Source of the DNA: a bacterium
GTDB lineage: Bacteria; Patescibacteriota; Patescibacteriia; Patescibacteriales; Patescibacteriaceae
Length of the DNA: 24,918 nt
Assembly (NCBI GenBank): GCA_021818075.1
Contig: JAKAFD010000005.1
Span: forward strand, 1-24,918
Direction: 5' to 3'
Shown: piece by piece, positions 6,997-13,166 of the stretch
Layout: each line of letters starts with the position of its first letter
Numbering within the stretch: the first letter of the stretch is position 1
The notes under the pieces: generated by a model
Told to the model about the DNA's origin: nothing
Seen by the model: only the letters and a program-made list of their open reading frames with translations
Database searches by the model: none
Position numbers and translations under genes: made by a program

Positions 6997-7330
6997 ATTT
7001 TTGTTTTTGTTTCGCGGCTTAAGTCAAAGGAGAACGAAGAGTCGTCAGGATATCCCGCGACGACCCTCCCTCGCCCGCGCTTAAAGCCAATTTAACTTTG
7101 AGGCGCTCGCTGTTGCGGCCACCTCATAAAATCAATAATTTGGCTTATTCAGTTTATCAGGTTTCTTTGATAAGAAAAAATTGCTTCACTAAAAAATTAG
7201 TCATTGTTATTTAATACTTAAACAATTTTTTTCTGTTGGTTTCTCTCCTGAAAATTAAACGGCCTAATAATTGATTTGTTTTTTAAGGTACGGGTATTAA
7301 TTTATAAATCTTATAAATTAGCAAATTGAT
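6997..7330. other. Intergenic region: GC-rich structured stretch plus AT-rich stretch
   Basis: No ORF is supported in these 334 bases. Positions about 7011-7130 are GC-rich and foldable (listed separately). Positions 7131-7330 are AT-rich with small inverted repeats, including a perfect 10-bp palindrome with a 3-nt loop at 7298-7320 (TAATTTATAA-ATC-TTATAAATTA) just past the stop of the 84-residue gene. No convincing promoter was found. Confidence 0.5.
7011..7130 (-). ncRNA. Possible structured RNA (leader or small RNA) before the Cys-rich gene
   Basis: A GC-rich island inside AT-rich intergenic DNA. Read on the minus strand it gives hairpin 7126-7099 (TGAGGTGGCCGC against GCGAGCGCCTCA), then a nested fold closed by GGCTTTAAG/CTTAAGCC (7088-7080 with 7023-7016), with GGAG/CTCC and GTCGTC/GACGAC (7064-7059 with 7046-7041) inside and a GGATATCC core. 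The match to any known class was checked by eye only; SRP RNA, RNase P RNA and tmRNA hallmarks are absent. It ends about 15 nt before the start codon of the 83-residue gene, so a cis-regulatory role is possible. Confidence 0.4.
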
Positions 7331-7585
7331 TTACCCCTTTTCCATCATATAAATCGCTCGGTTATTGTTGGGTAATAAGTCTTTATCCACTACAGCCATG
7401 CCGCGATAAACCAGACTTAAAAATAGAGTGGCGGCCAAAACAATAAAAAAAGCAATGGACAAACTAAGCAATAAACCCTTATCGCCTAATCTCTCCACTG
7501 CCTTCTGGTTGAATATATGTCTGTTTCGACCAGCTCTTTTGGTCAAAACAAAAAAATTTTGGGAAATTGCAGCAACTTTAGCCAT
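7331..7585 (-). CDS. Small single-pass membrane protein, unknown
   Basis: An 84-residue protein I do not recognise. It starts with a basic, soluble stretch (about 30 residues, including KRAGRNRH) and has one membrane segment at about residues 36-60 (GLLLSLSIAFFIVLAATLFLSLVY), then a short tail with VVDKDLLPNNNRAIYMMEKG. The positive-inside rule puts the N-terminus in the cytoplasm. It is preceded by a strong promoter and a cloverleaf-like leader whose outer arm carries GGGG, which lies at the right distance from the ATG at 7585 to be the ribosome-binding site. It is followed by the AT-rich intergenic region. Function unknown; the real start is well supported by the leader spacing. Confidence 0.7.
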   Translation of the reverse strand: MAKVAAISQNFFVLTKRAGRNRHIFNQKAVERLGDKGLLLSLSIAFFIVLAATLFLSLVYRGMAVVDKDLLPNNNRAIYMMEKG

Positions 7586-7593
7586 ATTTTTTT

Positions 7594-7649
7594 ACCCCGT
7601 TAAATGCTCTTTGAGCAATTTTGCCTTTGGCAAAATTATTTAATGGGGT
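7594..7649. repeat. Cloverleaf-like palindrome in the leader of the 84-residue gene
   Basis: A compact 56-nt three-way junction. Outer arms ACCCCGTTAAAT (7594-7605) and ATTTAATGGGGT (7638-7649) enclose two perfect hairpins with three-base loops, GCTC-TTT-GAGC (7606-7616) and AATTTTGCC-TTT-GGCAAAATT (7617-7637). Every base is used. On the transcript, the GGGG of the outer arm is the probable ribosome-binding site, so folding would hide it. Confidence 0.7.
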
Positions 7650-7721
7650 GAATTTTTGTTTTTATTTTAGGTCTTTTTTACTTTGCTCTCTATTTTGGAG
7701 AGGTTTTACCTTAATATATAC

Positions 7722-7750
7722 AGTATAGCACACTTTTTGGAAAAAATCAA
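7722..7750 (-). promoter_or_regulatory. Promoter of the 84-residue membrane protein
   Basis: Minus-strand TTGATT (7750-7745), a 17-nt spacer, TATACT (7727-7722) preceded by TGC, an extended -10. The -35 overlaps the stop codon of the response regulator gene. The predicted start near 7714 gives a leader of about 130 nt that carries a small CTCTC/GAGAG hairpin and the cloverleaf. Confidence 0.65.
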
Positions 7751-8568
7751 GACCCGTAACGCTTTTTTATCTCAATAATCAGACGACTTGGCGTAATGCG
7801 TGATTTAAGGAAAAAGCAATCGGCGCCCAGCTGCTTAGCCCGCTCAATTTCCTCGTCTTGAGCGCTGTTAGAAACAATCATCACCGGCGTAGCTTTGTTA
7901 ACCTCGCTCTTTTTTATCTCGGTCAAAGAACGAAAACCGTTCATGGCCGGCATATTCATATCCATAATAATAACATCAAATTTTTTGCTCTTAGCCTGCG
8001 CTAAGCCCCACGCGCCATTGGCGGTGGCGGTCACCAGCAATCCTTCTTTTTCCAACTGGTCCTGATACATATGCAGAATTGCTCTCTCGTCTTCCATCAA
8101 TAAAACTTTCAGTCCTCCGCTCTCCGGCGCGCAAGTCTTGCCCACGCACTTGGCTGGCTTTCTGGGTTTGACCGACACTTTTTCGTCGCTGACGGTTTTG
8201 CCGGCAAAAATATTATTGACTTTGTTGACCAGCTGGCTGGGCGTTAAATTGGATTTAACAAAATAACCGTTGGCGCCGTTATCCAAACCCTTGGTCACTT
8301 CGTCCGTTTGTCCTAAGTTAGAAAAAATATAGATTTTTGTTTCTTTGATGTCCGGTAATTTACGCAGCTCCTCCAAAACCTTGAAGCCGTCCATTTTGGG
8401 CATGACTAAATCCAATAAAATCAAATCCGGTTTTTCCTTTTTGGCCAGTTTAATGCCGTCCAAACCGTTAAGAGCGCTCATTACCTTATAGCCTTCCGCT
8501 TCAAAACGCACGACATACATATCAACCAAATATTGTTCATCCTCAATGATGAGAATTCTTTTACTCAT
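7747..8568 (-). CDS. Response regulator with two receiver domains and no output domain
   Basis: A 273-residue protein made of two CheY-like receiver domains. The first (about 1-120) has the acidic pocket IIEDE (8-11 region), phosphoacceptor Asp53 in LLDLVMPKMDG, Ser83 and Lys105. The second (about 153-273) has LMEDE (159-161), Asp203 in IIMDMNMPAMNG, a Ser in IVSNS and the Lys of FFLKSR. Both look able to accept phosphate. The linker (about 121-152) is basic and contains KCVGKTC. There is no DNA-binding or enzymatic output, so it probably relays phosphate or acts by protein contacts. It lies downstream of the histidine kinase at 8705-10897 in the same orientation, which is its likely partner. 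Its start ATG and GGGG ribosome-binding sequence lie in palindromic element B. The stop is TGA, which argues against a UGA-glycine code. Confidence 0.9.
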   Translation of the reverse strand: MSKRILIIEDEQYLVDMYVVRFEAEGYKVMSALNGLDGIKLAKKEKPDLILLDLVMPKMDGFKVLEELRKLPDIKETKIYIFSNLGQTDEVTKGLDNGANGYFVKSNLTPSQLVNKVNNIFAGKTVSDEKVSVKPRKPAKCVGKTCAPESGGLKVLLMEDERAILHMYQDQLEKEGLLVTATANGAWGLAQAKSKKFDVIIMDMNMPAMNGFRSLTEIKKSEVNKATPVMIVSNSAQDEEIERAKQLGADCFFLKSRITPSRLIIEIKKRYGS

Positions 8569-8700
8569 ACCCCGTAGTGAAATTTTCAGTTTACTTCGTA
8601 AAACGACGAAACCTATTTTTTCACATTATAATCTTGTATAAAAAATTATCAAATTAAGCCTCTTAGTAGAATTACGACTGAAAATTCTACTACGGGGCAT
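8567..8700 (-). repeat. Palindromic leader element B, between kinase and response regulator
   Basis: Long imperfect inverted repeat: ACCCCGTAGTGAAATTTTCAGT (8569-8590, split here by two extra bases) against ACTGAAAATTCTACTACGGGG (8677-8697). The element starts about 5 nt after the kinase stop codon and ends at the response regulator ATG, so the CGGGG before that ATG is paired in the stem. An alternative hairpin, TAGTAGAAT/ATTCTACTA (8664-8672 with 8684-8692), uses part of the same arm, so two mutually exclusive folds are possible. Confidence 0.7.
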
Positions 8701-8704
8701 ACAT

Positions 8705-10897
8705 TTAAATTATTTTTTTCGGTTCGGCTTTGGGCGGCTGTTTGATAATCAGCGGCAGTTCAAAACAGAACTTGGAGCCGCGGTCCACGCCGGAGCTTTC
8801 CGCCCAGATACGGCCCTGGTGCGCTTCAATCATCATCTTGCCGACATAAAGCCCTAGGCCGGTGCCTTCAGTATGAACGAGCGAAGTGTCGGCGCCGCGC
8901 GAAAAGCGCTTAAACAAATTGGGCAGGTCTTCCGTTGAAATACCCATGCCGCTATCGGCTATACAACAGGCAATCTTTTCGCCTACCTTTTCCAGCTTGA
9001 CGGTGACGCCGCCGCGCTTAGTGTATTTAATGGCGTTATCCACCAAATTCATAAACACCTGCCTAATTTTATCAGCGTCCAAGTTAACTTTAGGCAAAGG
9101 AGTGGCCGGCGGTGTAAAGCGCAAATAGAGTTTTTTCTTCTTGGCCGACTCCGACAATTCTTCAATGACGCTCTCGGCCATGGCCGTTAAATCGGTTTCT
9201 TCAAAGTTGAACTGCAGACGGCCGGATTCAATGCGGGAAATATTTAATAAGTCCTCCACCAAATGAATCAGGCGCTCGTTGGACTCATAAACTTTATACA
9301 AATTTTCGTCCACTTTTTGATTTAAATCGCCGAAACTGCCTTCCAGCATCATAGACACATAACCTTTGATAACGGTCAGCGGCGTGCGCAGCTGGTGAGA
9401 GGCAATGGAAATAAAATCGCTCTTGGCCTGGTCTAATTTTTTCAATTCTTCGTTAGCGTCCTGTAAATCATGAGTCGCCTTTTCCACTTCTTTGACCAAT
9501 TTAACGTTGAATTTTTTAGTCTCCTCATAAAGCAAGGCGTTCTCCAGCGAGATGGCGGTTTGCGTGCCGATAATTTTCAACAAATCCAAATCCTCGTTGT
9601 TATAGGTGTCGCCGGATTCTTTGGCGCTTAAAGCGATGGCGCCGATGGGCTTGTCTTTCACATTCAATGGCACTAAAACTTCTATGCCGATTTTGGATAA
9701 GGCCCTGGCGATTTCTTTGGTCTGCTTGCTGACGTCATTCTTTAATTCGTCCAAAATTATAATCCTATTTTTGGCCACGTATTCCTTGAAAATCGTGTTA
9801 TACAAATCATTTTTCTTAATGATGTTCGGCAAGGCAAAACCGCTGTTGTAAGAAATAATAAAATCCTTGTCTTTTGGTCCGCAGGTGATAAAGCAGATAG
9901 CTTTCATATGCAGCGCGCCCCCCAAAGACTCGGCTATCATCTTGTAAATATTGGAGGTTTCCAAGGTAGAACCCAGTTTGTCTGACAAGCCTTTAATGAC
10001 CGTTCTGGCATCATATAGAGAGGAGAAAAAATATTTATTGGCAAAGCGATAAATCCTTTCTTTGAACAGCGGGAAAATGGAGATAGAAAAAATAACAATC
10101 ACGGAATCCACCCAATATGAGTATTTAGGAAAAAAATTATCAAATAAATATTTAAAAAAGATAGCTGGGATTAAAGTAAGGACCAAAGAGGTCAAATAGA
10201 CCGAAGATTGTCTTAAGACTACTTTTATGTCCATCAAACGATAAGAAACCATAGCATATGTCATAATTACAGTAAAAAGCAAACCTGATATATAAGCGAA
10301 GGGGAAAATATCTATCCCATAAGCTGGCAAAAAACCAAGTGGTCCTAATATAATATATTGCACAAAAGCAATTAGGGCGTATTTAATCCTTTCTTTTTCA
10401 ATAGATGGTCTAAGTTTAACATAATGCTTTATAACGAAAATCGGCCATAGTGCTATATAAATAGAAAAATAAACAAGAAACAAATTATGAAAAACACCCG
10501 CCTTAGTATGAGCCCCCCAAGAATATATATAAGCACTATCTACAAAATATTTACTAGGAATAAGAAATAAAAAGATAAAAGAAAGTAGGTAACCAATTAA
10601 TATTAAAAATTTTGTGTTCCTTGTTTTTTTATTAATAAGAATTAATCCAAAATGCAACATCGCAACCGGTATAAAAACTACCCCTACATATACAATTCTA
10701 TCCCACAACAAAACCAAACCAACATTCCCCTTATTAAGGAACATCATAAAGGTACCAAACATCCATATGGCAGTAAATAAAGAAAAAACAAAGAAAGTTG
10801 ATTTAACTCTAGACTCCTTTGCGTATCTTAAAACCAGCACGCCTAAAATAAAGACTAAAACAGAACTAATTAGAGGAAAAAACATTGATAACGCCAT
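8705..10897 (-). CDS. Membrane histidine kinase with 7TM-type input and GAF domains
   Basis: A 730-residue sensor kinase. About the first 270 residues hold seven or eight hydrophobic segments of the 7TM histidine-kinase input type; about 300-460 fits a GAF domain (IGTQTAISLENALLYEE end); a short coiled coil follows. The HisKA motif is SHQLRTPLT with phosphoacceptor His501. The ATPase domain has NAIKYT (N box), DSGMGI (G1 box) and GTGLGLYV (G2 box), so it should be active. It likely senses a membrane or small-molecule signal and phosphorylates the REC-REC protein just downstream. The N-terminal half is visibly more AT-rich in its codons than the kinase core. The ATG at 10897 has no Shine-Dalgarno and lies about 11 nt from a predicted start site. 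Confidence 0.92.
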   Translation of the reverse strand: MALSMFFPLISSVLVFILGVLVLRYAKESRVKSTFFVFSLFTAIWMFGTFMMFLNKGNVGLVLLWDRIVYVGVVFIPVAMLHFGLILINKKTRNTKFLILIGYLLSFIFLFLIPSKYFVDSAYIYSWGAHTKAGVFHNLFLVYFSIYIALWPIFVIKHYVKLRPSIEKERIKYALIAFVQYIILGPLGFLPAYGIDIFPFAYISGLLFTVIMTYAMVSYRLMDIKVVLRQSSVYLTSLVLTLIPAIFFKYLFDNFFPKYSYWVDSVIVIFSISIFPLFKERIYRFANKYFFSSLYDARTVIKGLSDKLGSTLETSNIYKMIAESLGGALHMKAICFITCGPKDKDFIISYNSGFALPNIIKKNDLYNTIFKEYVAKNRIIILDELKNDVSKQTKEIARALSKIGIEVLVPLNVKDKPIGAIALSAKESGDTYNNEDLDLLKIIGTQTAISLENALLYEETKKFNVKLVKEVEKATHDLQDANEELKKLDQAKSDFISIASHQLRTPLTVIKGYVSMMLEGSFGDLNQKVDENLYKVYESNERLIHLVEDLLNISRIESGRLQFNFEETDLTAMAESVIEELSESAKKKKLYLRFTPPATPLPKVNLDADKIRQVFMNLVDNAIKYTKRGGVTVKLEKVGEKIACCIADSGMGISTEDLPNLFKRFSRGADTSLVHTEGTGLGLYVGKMMIEAHQGRIWAESSGVDRGSKFCFELPLIIKQPPKAEPKKII

Positions 10898-10914
10898 ATA
10901 TTAATTTCTGTTTA

Positions 10915-10923
10915 ATTTTATCA
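10915..10923 (-). promoter_or_regulatory. Possible extended -10 promoter of the histidine kinase
   Basis: Minus-strand TGATAAAAT (10923-10915), an extended -10 with no clear -35. It would start transcription near 10908, giving a leader of about 11 nt with no Shine-Dalgarno. Confidence 0.35.
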
Positions 10924-10933
10924 TATTTTAAAA

Positions 10934-10968
10934 CAACAAAAAAGGAGTGATTTTAAAATCACTCCTTA
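10934..10968 (-). terminator. Terminator of the acyl-ACP-reductase-like gene
   Basis: A perfect 26-nt palindrome AAGGAGTGATTTT/AAAATCACTCCTT (10942-10967), followed on the minus strand by TTTT and then GTTG. It starts 15 nt past the stop codon of the gene at 10983-12209. Confidence 0.85.
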
Positions 10969-10982
10969 TACAATGCAAACGA

Positions 10983-12209
10983 CTAAAGCATTTTTAATTC
11001 ATCTTCTGGCACTTCTTCAAAATAATCTTGATCGATTATTTCTGAAGTTGTATCGAGACTTAAATTGAAAGAACGGACTTTTTTCCCAAAATTTCTTGGA
11101 TAGGGTATCCTAACATCATATTTAGCAAACAATTTCGATATTATACCCATATTCTCATCATTAACACTAAAGAGATTAAGATTAGTTAGGCTATCATCTT
11201 TCGGGTCTTCTTTAATCGCTTTATGCCAAACTAATGCTTCCATGAAACAACCGAATGTAACTCCCCTCGTAAGTCTGAACATTTTATATGTAATCGCGCC
11301 TAACACGTACTTTAACCTCGGCGAATAACCATTACCAGCATCTTGTCTAATAACAATGTCCTTACACCTATTAAACTCCTCCTTAACCATATTCGAAGGT
11401 TCGGAGACATCTAAAACTAAAAGTTTTTTTTGAGGATTACGAATAAGCTCTATCCTACTTCTTGTAAGTCGAACTTGGCTGCTGTGGGTACAGGCTACGA
11501 TCGCATCCACTTTGCCTAAGTTTTCAAAAGAATCGGATATTTCTATACCATATTTTTTTCTCATGGTTTCAAGACGACTAATACTTGATCCTAAACCAAC
11601 AACCTTAAACCCTCTCTCCTTTAAGTGTTTAACCATTAATTCACCAAGAAATCCATATGGACCTATTACGCAAATCCTGCTTTTCTCTGGTGTTAGATCT
11701 GATTTATTAAATGCCCTTAATGTTTCACTTAATAAAAGAAAGAATGTGCCGTTGTCTCCTATAGTAAACAAGAGACCAGGAAACATGTCTTTTATTTCCT
11801 TTCCGTCAAGCCCAAACATTCTTTTAGTCGAGGCGGCTAAGAGAACAACTTTTGCGCCTTTCTCCTGACAGTATTCTATTGCTGATACGCACTGCTCCTT
11901 AGCTATCTGTTGCGAATTCGCACGTAATATATCTTCGCTAATACTACATATCGCCCTAGTTCTCCCCGAAGTGCCTTTTAAATAAAACCTTGGACCATTA
12001 AAGTGACCTAGCGGCGGCTTATAATTCCCAAGAAAAAGTTTTTTATCAAAGGCATCCCTCATATTTGTAACACATACCACATCGAGACGCTTCACTCTAG
12101 CAAGCACTCTTAATATTAAGCGCCAATCAAATAATGCGGCAAAAAATCTCCAAAGAAAACCTAATAATGTATGCATCACCTCAGACAAAATTCTTGTTAT
12201 TCTTGTCAT
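10983..12209 (-). CDS. Reductase resembling long-chain acyl-ACP reductase (AAR)
   Basis: A 408-residue protein with a Rossmann core at about 177-320. The nucleotide-binding loop is G183-P-Y-G-F-L-G189 in RICVIGPYGFLGE, followed by VVGLGSSISRLE, where the second strand of the fold ends. The order of segments matches cyanobacterial acyl-ACP reductase: a KVVLLAASTKRMFG strand, a TIGDNGT turn, the nucleotide loop, KLLVLDVSEP, and GVTFGCFMEALVWH. From memory, the last contains the equivalent of the catalytic Cys of AAR (Cys321 here). AAR reduces acyl-ACP to fatty aldehyde with NADPH. The substrate here is unknown; a related dehydrogenase role is possible. The basic hydrophobic N-terminus (about 40 residues) is extra. 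The gene has its own promoter and terminator and good Shine-Dalgarno AAGGAAG, and lies in an AT-rich island, suggesting acquisition by transfer. Confidence 0.65.
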   Translation of the reverse strand: MTRITRILSEVMHTLLGFLWRFFAALFDWRLILRVLARVKRLDVVCVTNMRDAFDKKLFLGNYKPPLGHFNGPRFYLKGTSGRTRAICSISEDILRANSQQIAKEQCVSAIEYCQEKGAKVVLLAASTKRMFGLDGKEIKDMFPGLLFTIGDNGTFFLLLSETLRAFNKSDLTPEKSRICVIGPYGFLGELMVKHLKERGFKVVGLGSSISRLETMRKKYGIEISDSFENLGKVDAIVACTHSSQVRLTRSRIELIRNPQKKLLVLDVSEPSNMVKEEFNRCKDIVIRQDAGNGYSPRLKYVLGAITYKMFRLTRGVTFGCFMEALVWHKAIKEDPKDDSLTNLNLFSVNDENMGIISKLFAKYDVRIPYPRNFGKKVRSFNLSLDTTSEIIDQDYFEEVPEDELKML

Positions 12210-12343
12210 TTTGCACTTCCTTTTATTTATGATTAATATTTAATTTTCAATGTTCTGTTATCGCTTCGCGAGCCGCGCTACAAATGCGGCACATGCGAAT
12301 GATTTTTATTTTTTTTGTTTTTCCCCTTTTTTAAGGTATTTAT
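12210..12343 (-). other. Leader of the acyl-ACP-reductase-like gene
   Basis: A leader of about 130 nt with hairpins TCGC-TTC-GCGA (12261-12271) and GCCGC/GCGGC (12273-12291), T-rich and A-rich stretches, and the Shine-Dalgarno AAGGAAG before the ATG at 12209. No protein gene is seen. Confidence 0.45.
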
Positions 12344-12372
12344 ACTATATCACATTTACAAATTTATGTCAA
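12344..12372 (-). promoter_or_regulatory. Promoter of the acyl-ACP-reductase-like gene
   Basis: Minus-strand TTGACA (12372-12367), a 17-nt spacer, TATAGT (12349-12344). Near-consensus sigma-70 boxes at ideal spacing, directly after the terminator of the ligA-gatC-receiver unit. Confidence 0.7.
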
Positions 12373-12403
12373 TATCAAGGCTTTGCTCGGGACATGGGGT
12401 ATC

Positions 12404-12431
12404 AAAAAATCCCTAAAATTAAGGGATTTTT
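12404..12431 (-). terminator. Terminator of the ligA-gatC-receiver unit
   Basis: Stem AAAAATCCCT/AGGGATTTTT with a 7-nt loop, ending on the minus strand in TTTTTTGAT. It starts about 55 nt past the stop codon of the receiver protein. A-rich and T-rich flanks make it potentially bidirectional. Confidence 0.75.
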
Positions 12432-12486
12432 GCTTGCCCGCCATAGCTTCAGCCTAGGCTGGGGCTTATTTTGGCTAAATTTTGGA

Positions 12487-12870
12487 TTACTTGCCAGTCA
12501 CCTCTTTAATCATTTTCAGCATCTCGTGGACATCAAAGGGCTTCTCAATCAGACCCTTAACCACCGGCAAATTCTGGAAATTACCGTGTTCGGCCTGGAA
12601 ATTTTTGTCCTTAACCGGCATGGCTGAAATAATAATGGCCGGCACATGTTTCAATTCATCATCAGCCGACATAAACTTACAAATGTCGTAGCCGGTCACC
12701 TCGGGCATAGTCAGATCAATCAGCGCCACATCATATTTTTCGGCCTTAAGTTTTTTCAAACCGTCTTTGCCGCTCAAAGCAAAATCCACCTCATAGCTTT
12801 TGTCGGTGCTTAACACGGTTTTAATCAAACCGTTAATGTTGATGTCGTTATCAATTACTAGAATTTTCAT
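12487..12870 (-). CDS. Single-domain response regulator (CheY-like receiver)
   Basis: A 127-residue protein that is one receiver domain and nothing else. The acidic pocket is VIDND (Asp7, Asp9), the phosphoacceptor is Asp52 in ALIDLTMPEVTG, the Ser of IISAM and Lys110 in IEKPF complete the set, so it should be phosphorylatable. The region between beta-4 and the Lys carries a short insertion (DKNFQAEHGNFQNLP). It lies 4 nt after gatC in the same direction, an odd neighbour for a housekeeping unit, and ends in a clear terminator. The partner kinase is unknown; the kinase at 8705-10897 is the only one in view. No Shine-Dalgarno precedes the ATG, so translation is likely coupled to gatC. Confidence 0.9.
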   Translation of the reverse strand: MKILVIDNDININGLIKTVLSTDKSYEVDFALSGKDGLKKLKAEKYDVALIDLTMPEVTGYDICKFMSADDELKHVPAIIISAMPVKDKNFQAEHGNFQNLPVVKGLIEKPFDVHEMLKMIKEVTGK

Positions 12871-12874
12871 ATTT

Positions 12875-13162
12875 TTATATTATTTTTGGAACTTTCACTA
12901 AATTATTATTGGTCATCTCGGCTTGCTGTAAAGCCGCCTGCCGCTCGCCTTCGTCCCAGGCTACCGCCTTATCGGCGCGAGTGCGATTAACCAAACCGCT
13001 TTGATCAATATCAATTTGCTTACCCGCGGTATCCACTTCTTTCAACTGATCTATATAACCTAAAATTTTGGATAATTCTATGCTGTATTTTTCCGCCTCA
13101 TCATCAGTGATTTTTAATTTAGCCAAGCCGGCTACATGTTTTACTTGTTCCTTAGTCAACAC
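12875..13162 (-). CDS. gatC: Asp/Glu-tRNA amidotransferase subunit C
   Basis: A 95-residue GatC. The family pattern is clear: KEQVKHVAGLAKLKITDDEAE at the N-terminus, LSKILGYIDQLKEVDT in the middle, and a C-terminal NNLVKVPKII tail. GatC is the small wrap-around subunit that holds GatA and GatB together in the enzyme converting Glu-tRNA(Gln) to Gln-tRNA(Gln) and Asp-tRNA(Asn) to Asn-tRNA(Asn). gatA and gatB are not in this window. The start appears to be GTG at 13162, 4 nt past the ligA stop, so the two are translationally coupled. Length is normal for the family. Confidence 0.95.
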   Translation of the reverse strand: MLTKEQVKHVAGLAKLKITDDEAEKYSIELSKILGYIDQLKEVDTAGKQIDIDQSGLVNRTRADKAVAWDEGERQAALQQAEMTNNNLVKVPKII

Positions 13163-13166
13163 AGAT

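Noticed and set aside
7011..7130. SRP RNA, RNase P RNA or tmRNA.
   Set aside because: Their hallmark words (for example GGAAGCAGCC, or GAGGAAAGTCC) are absent.
7747..8568. Alternative genetic code with UGA as glycine (as in some CPR lineages).
   Set aside because: The REC-REC gene ends in TGA exactly where the receiver fold ends, and no gene needs UGA read-through.
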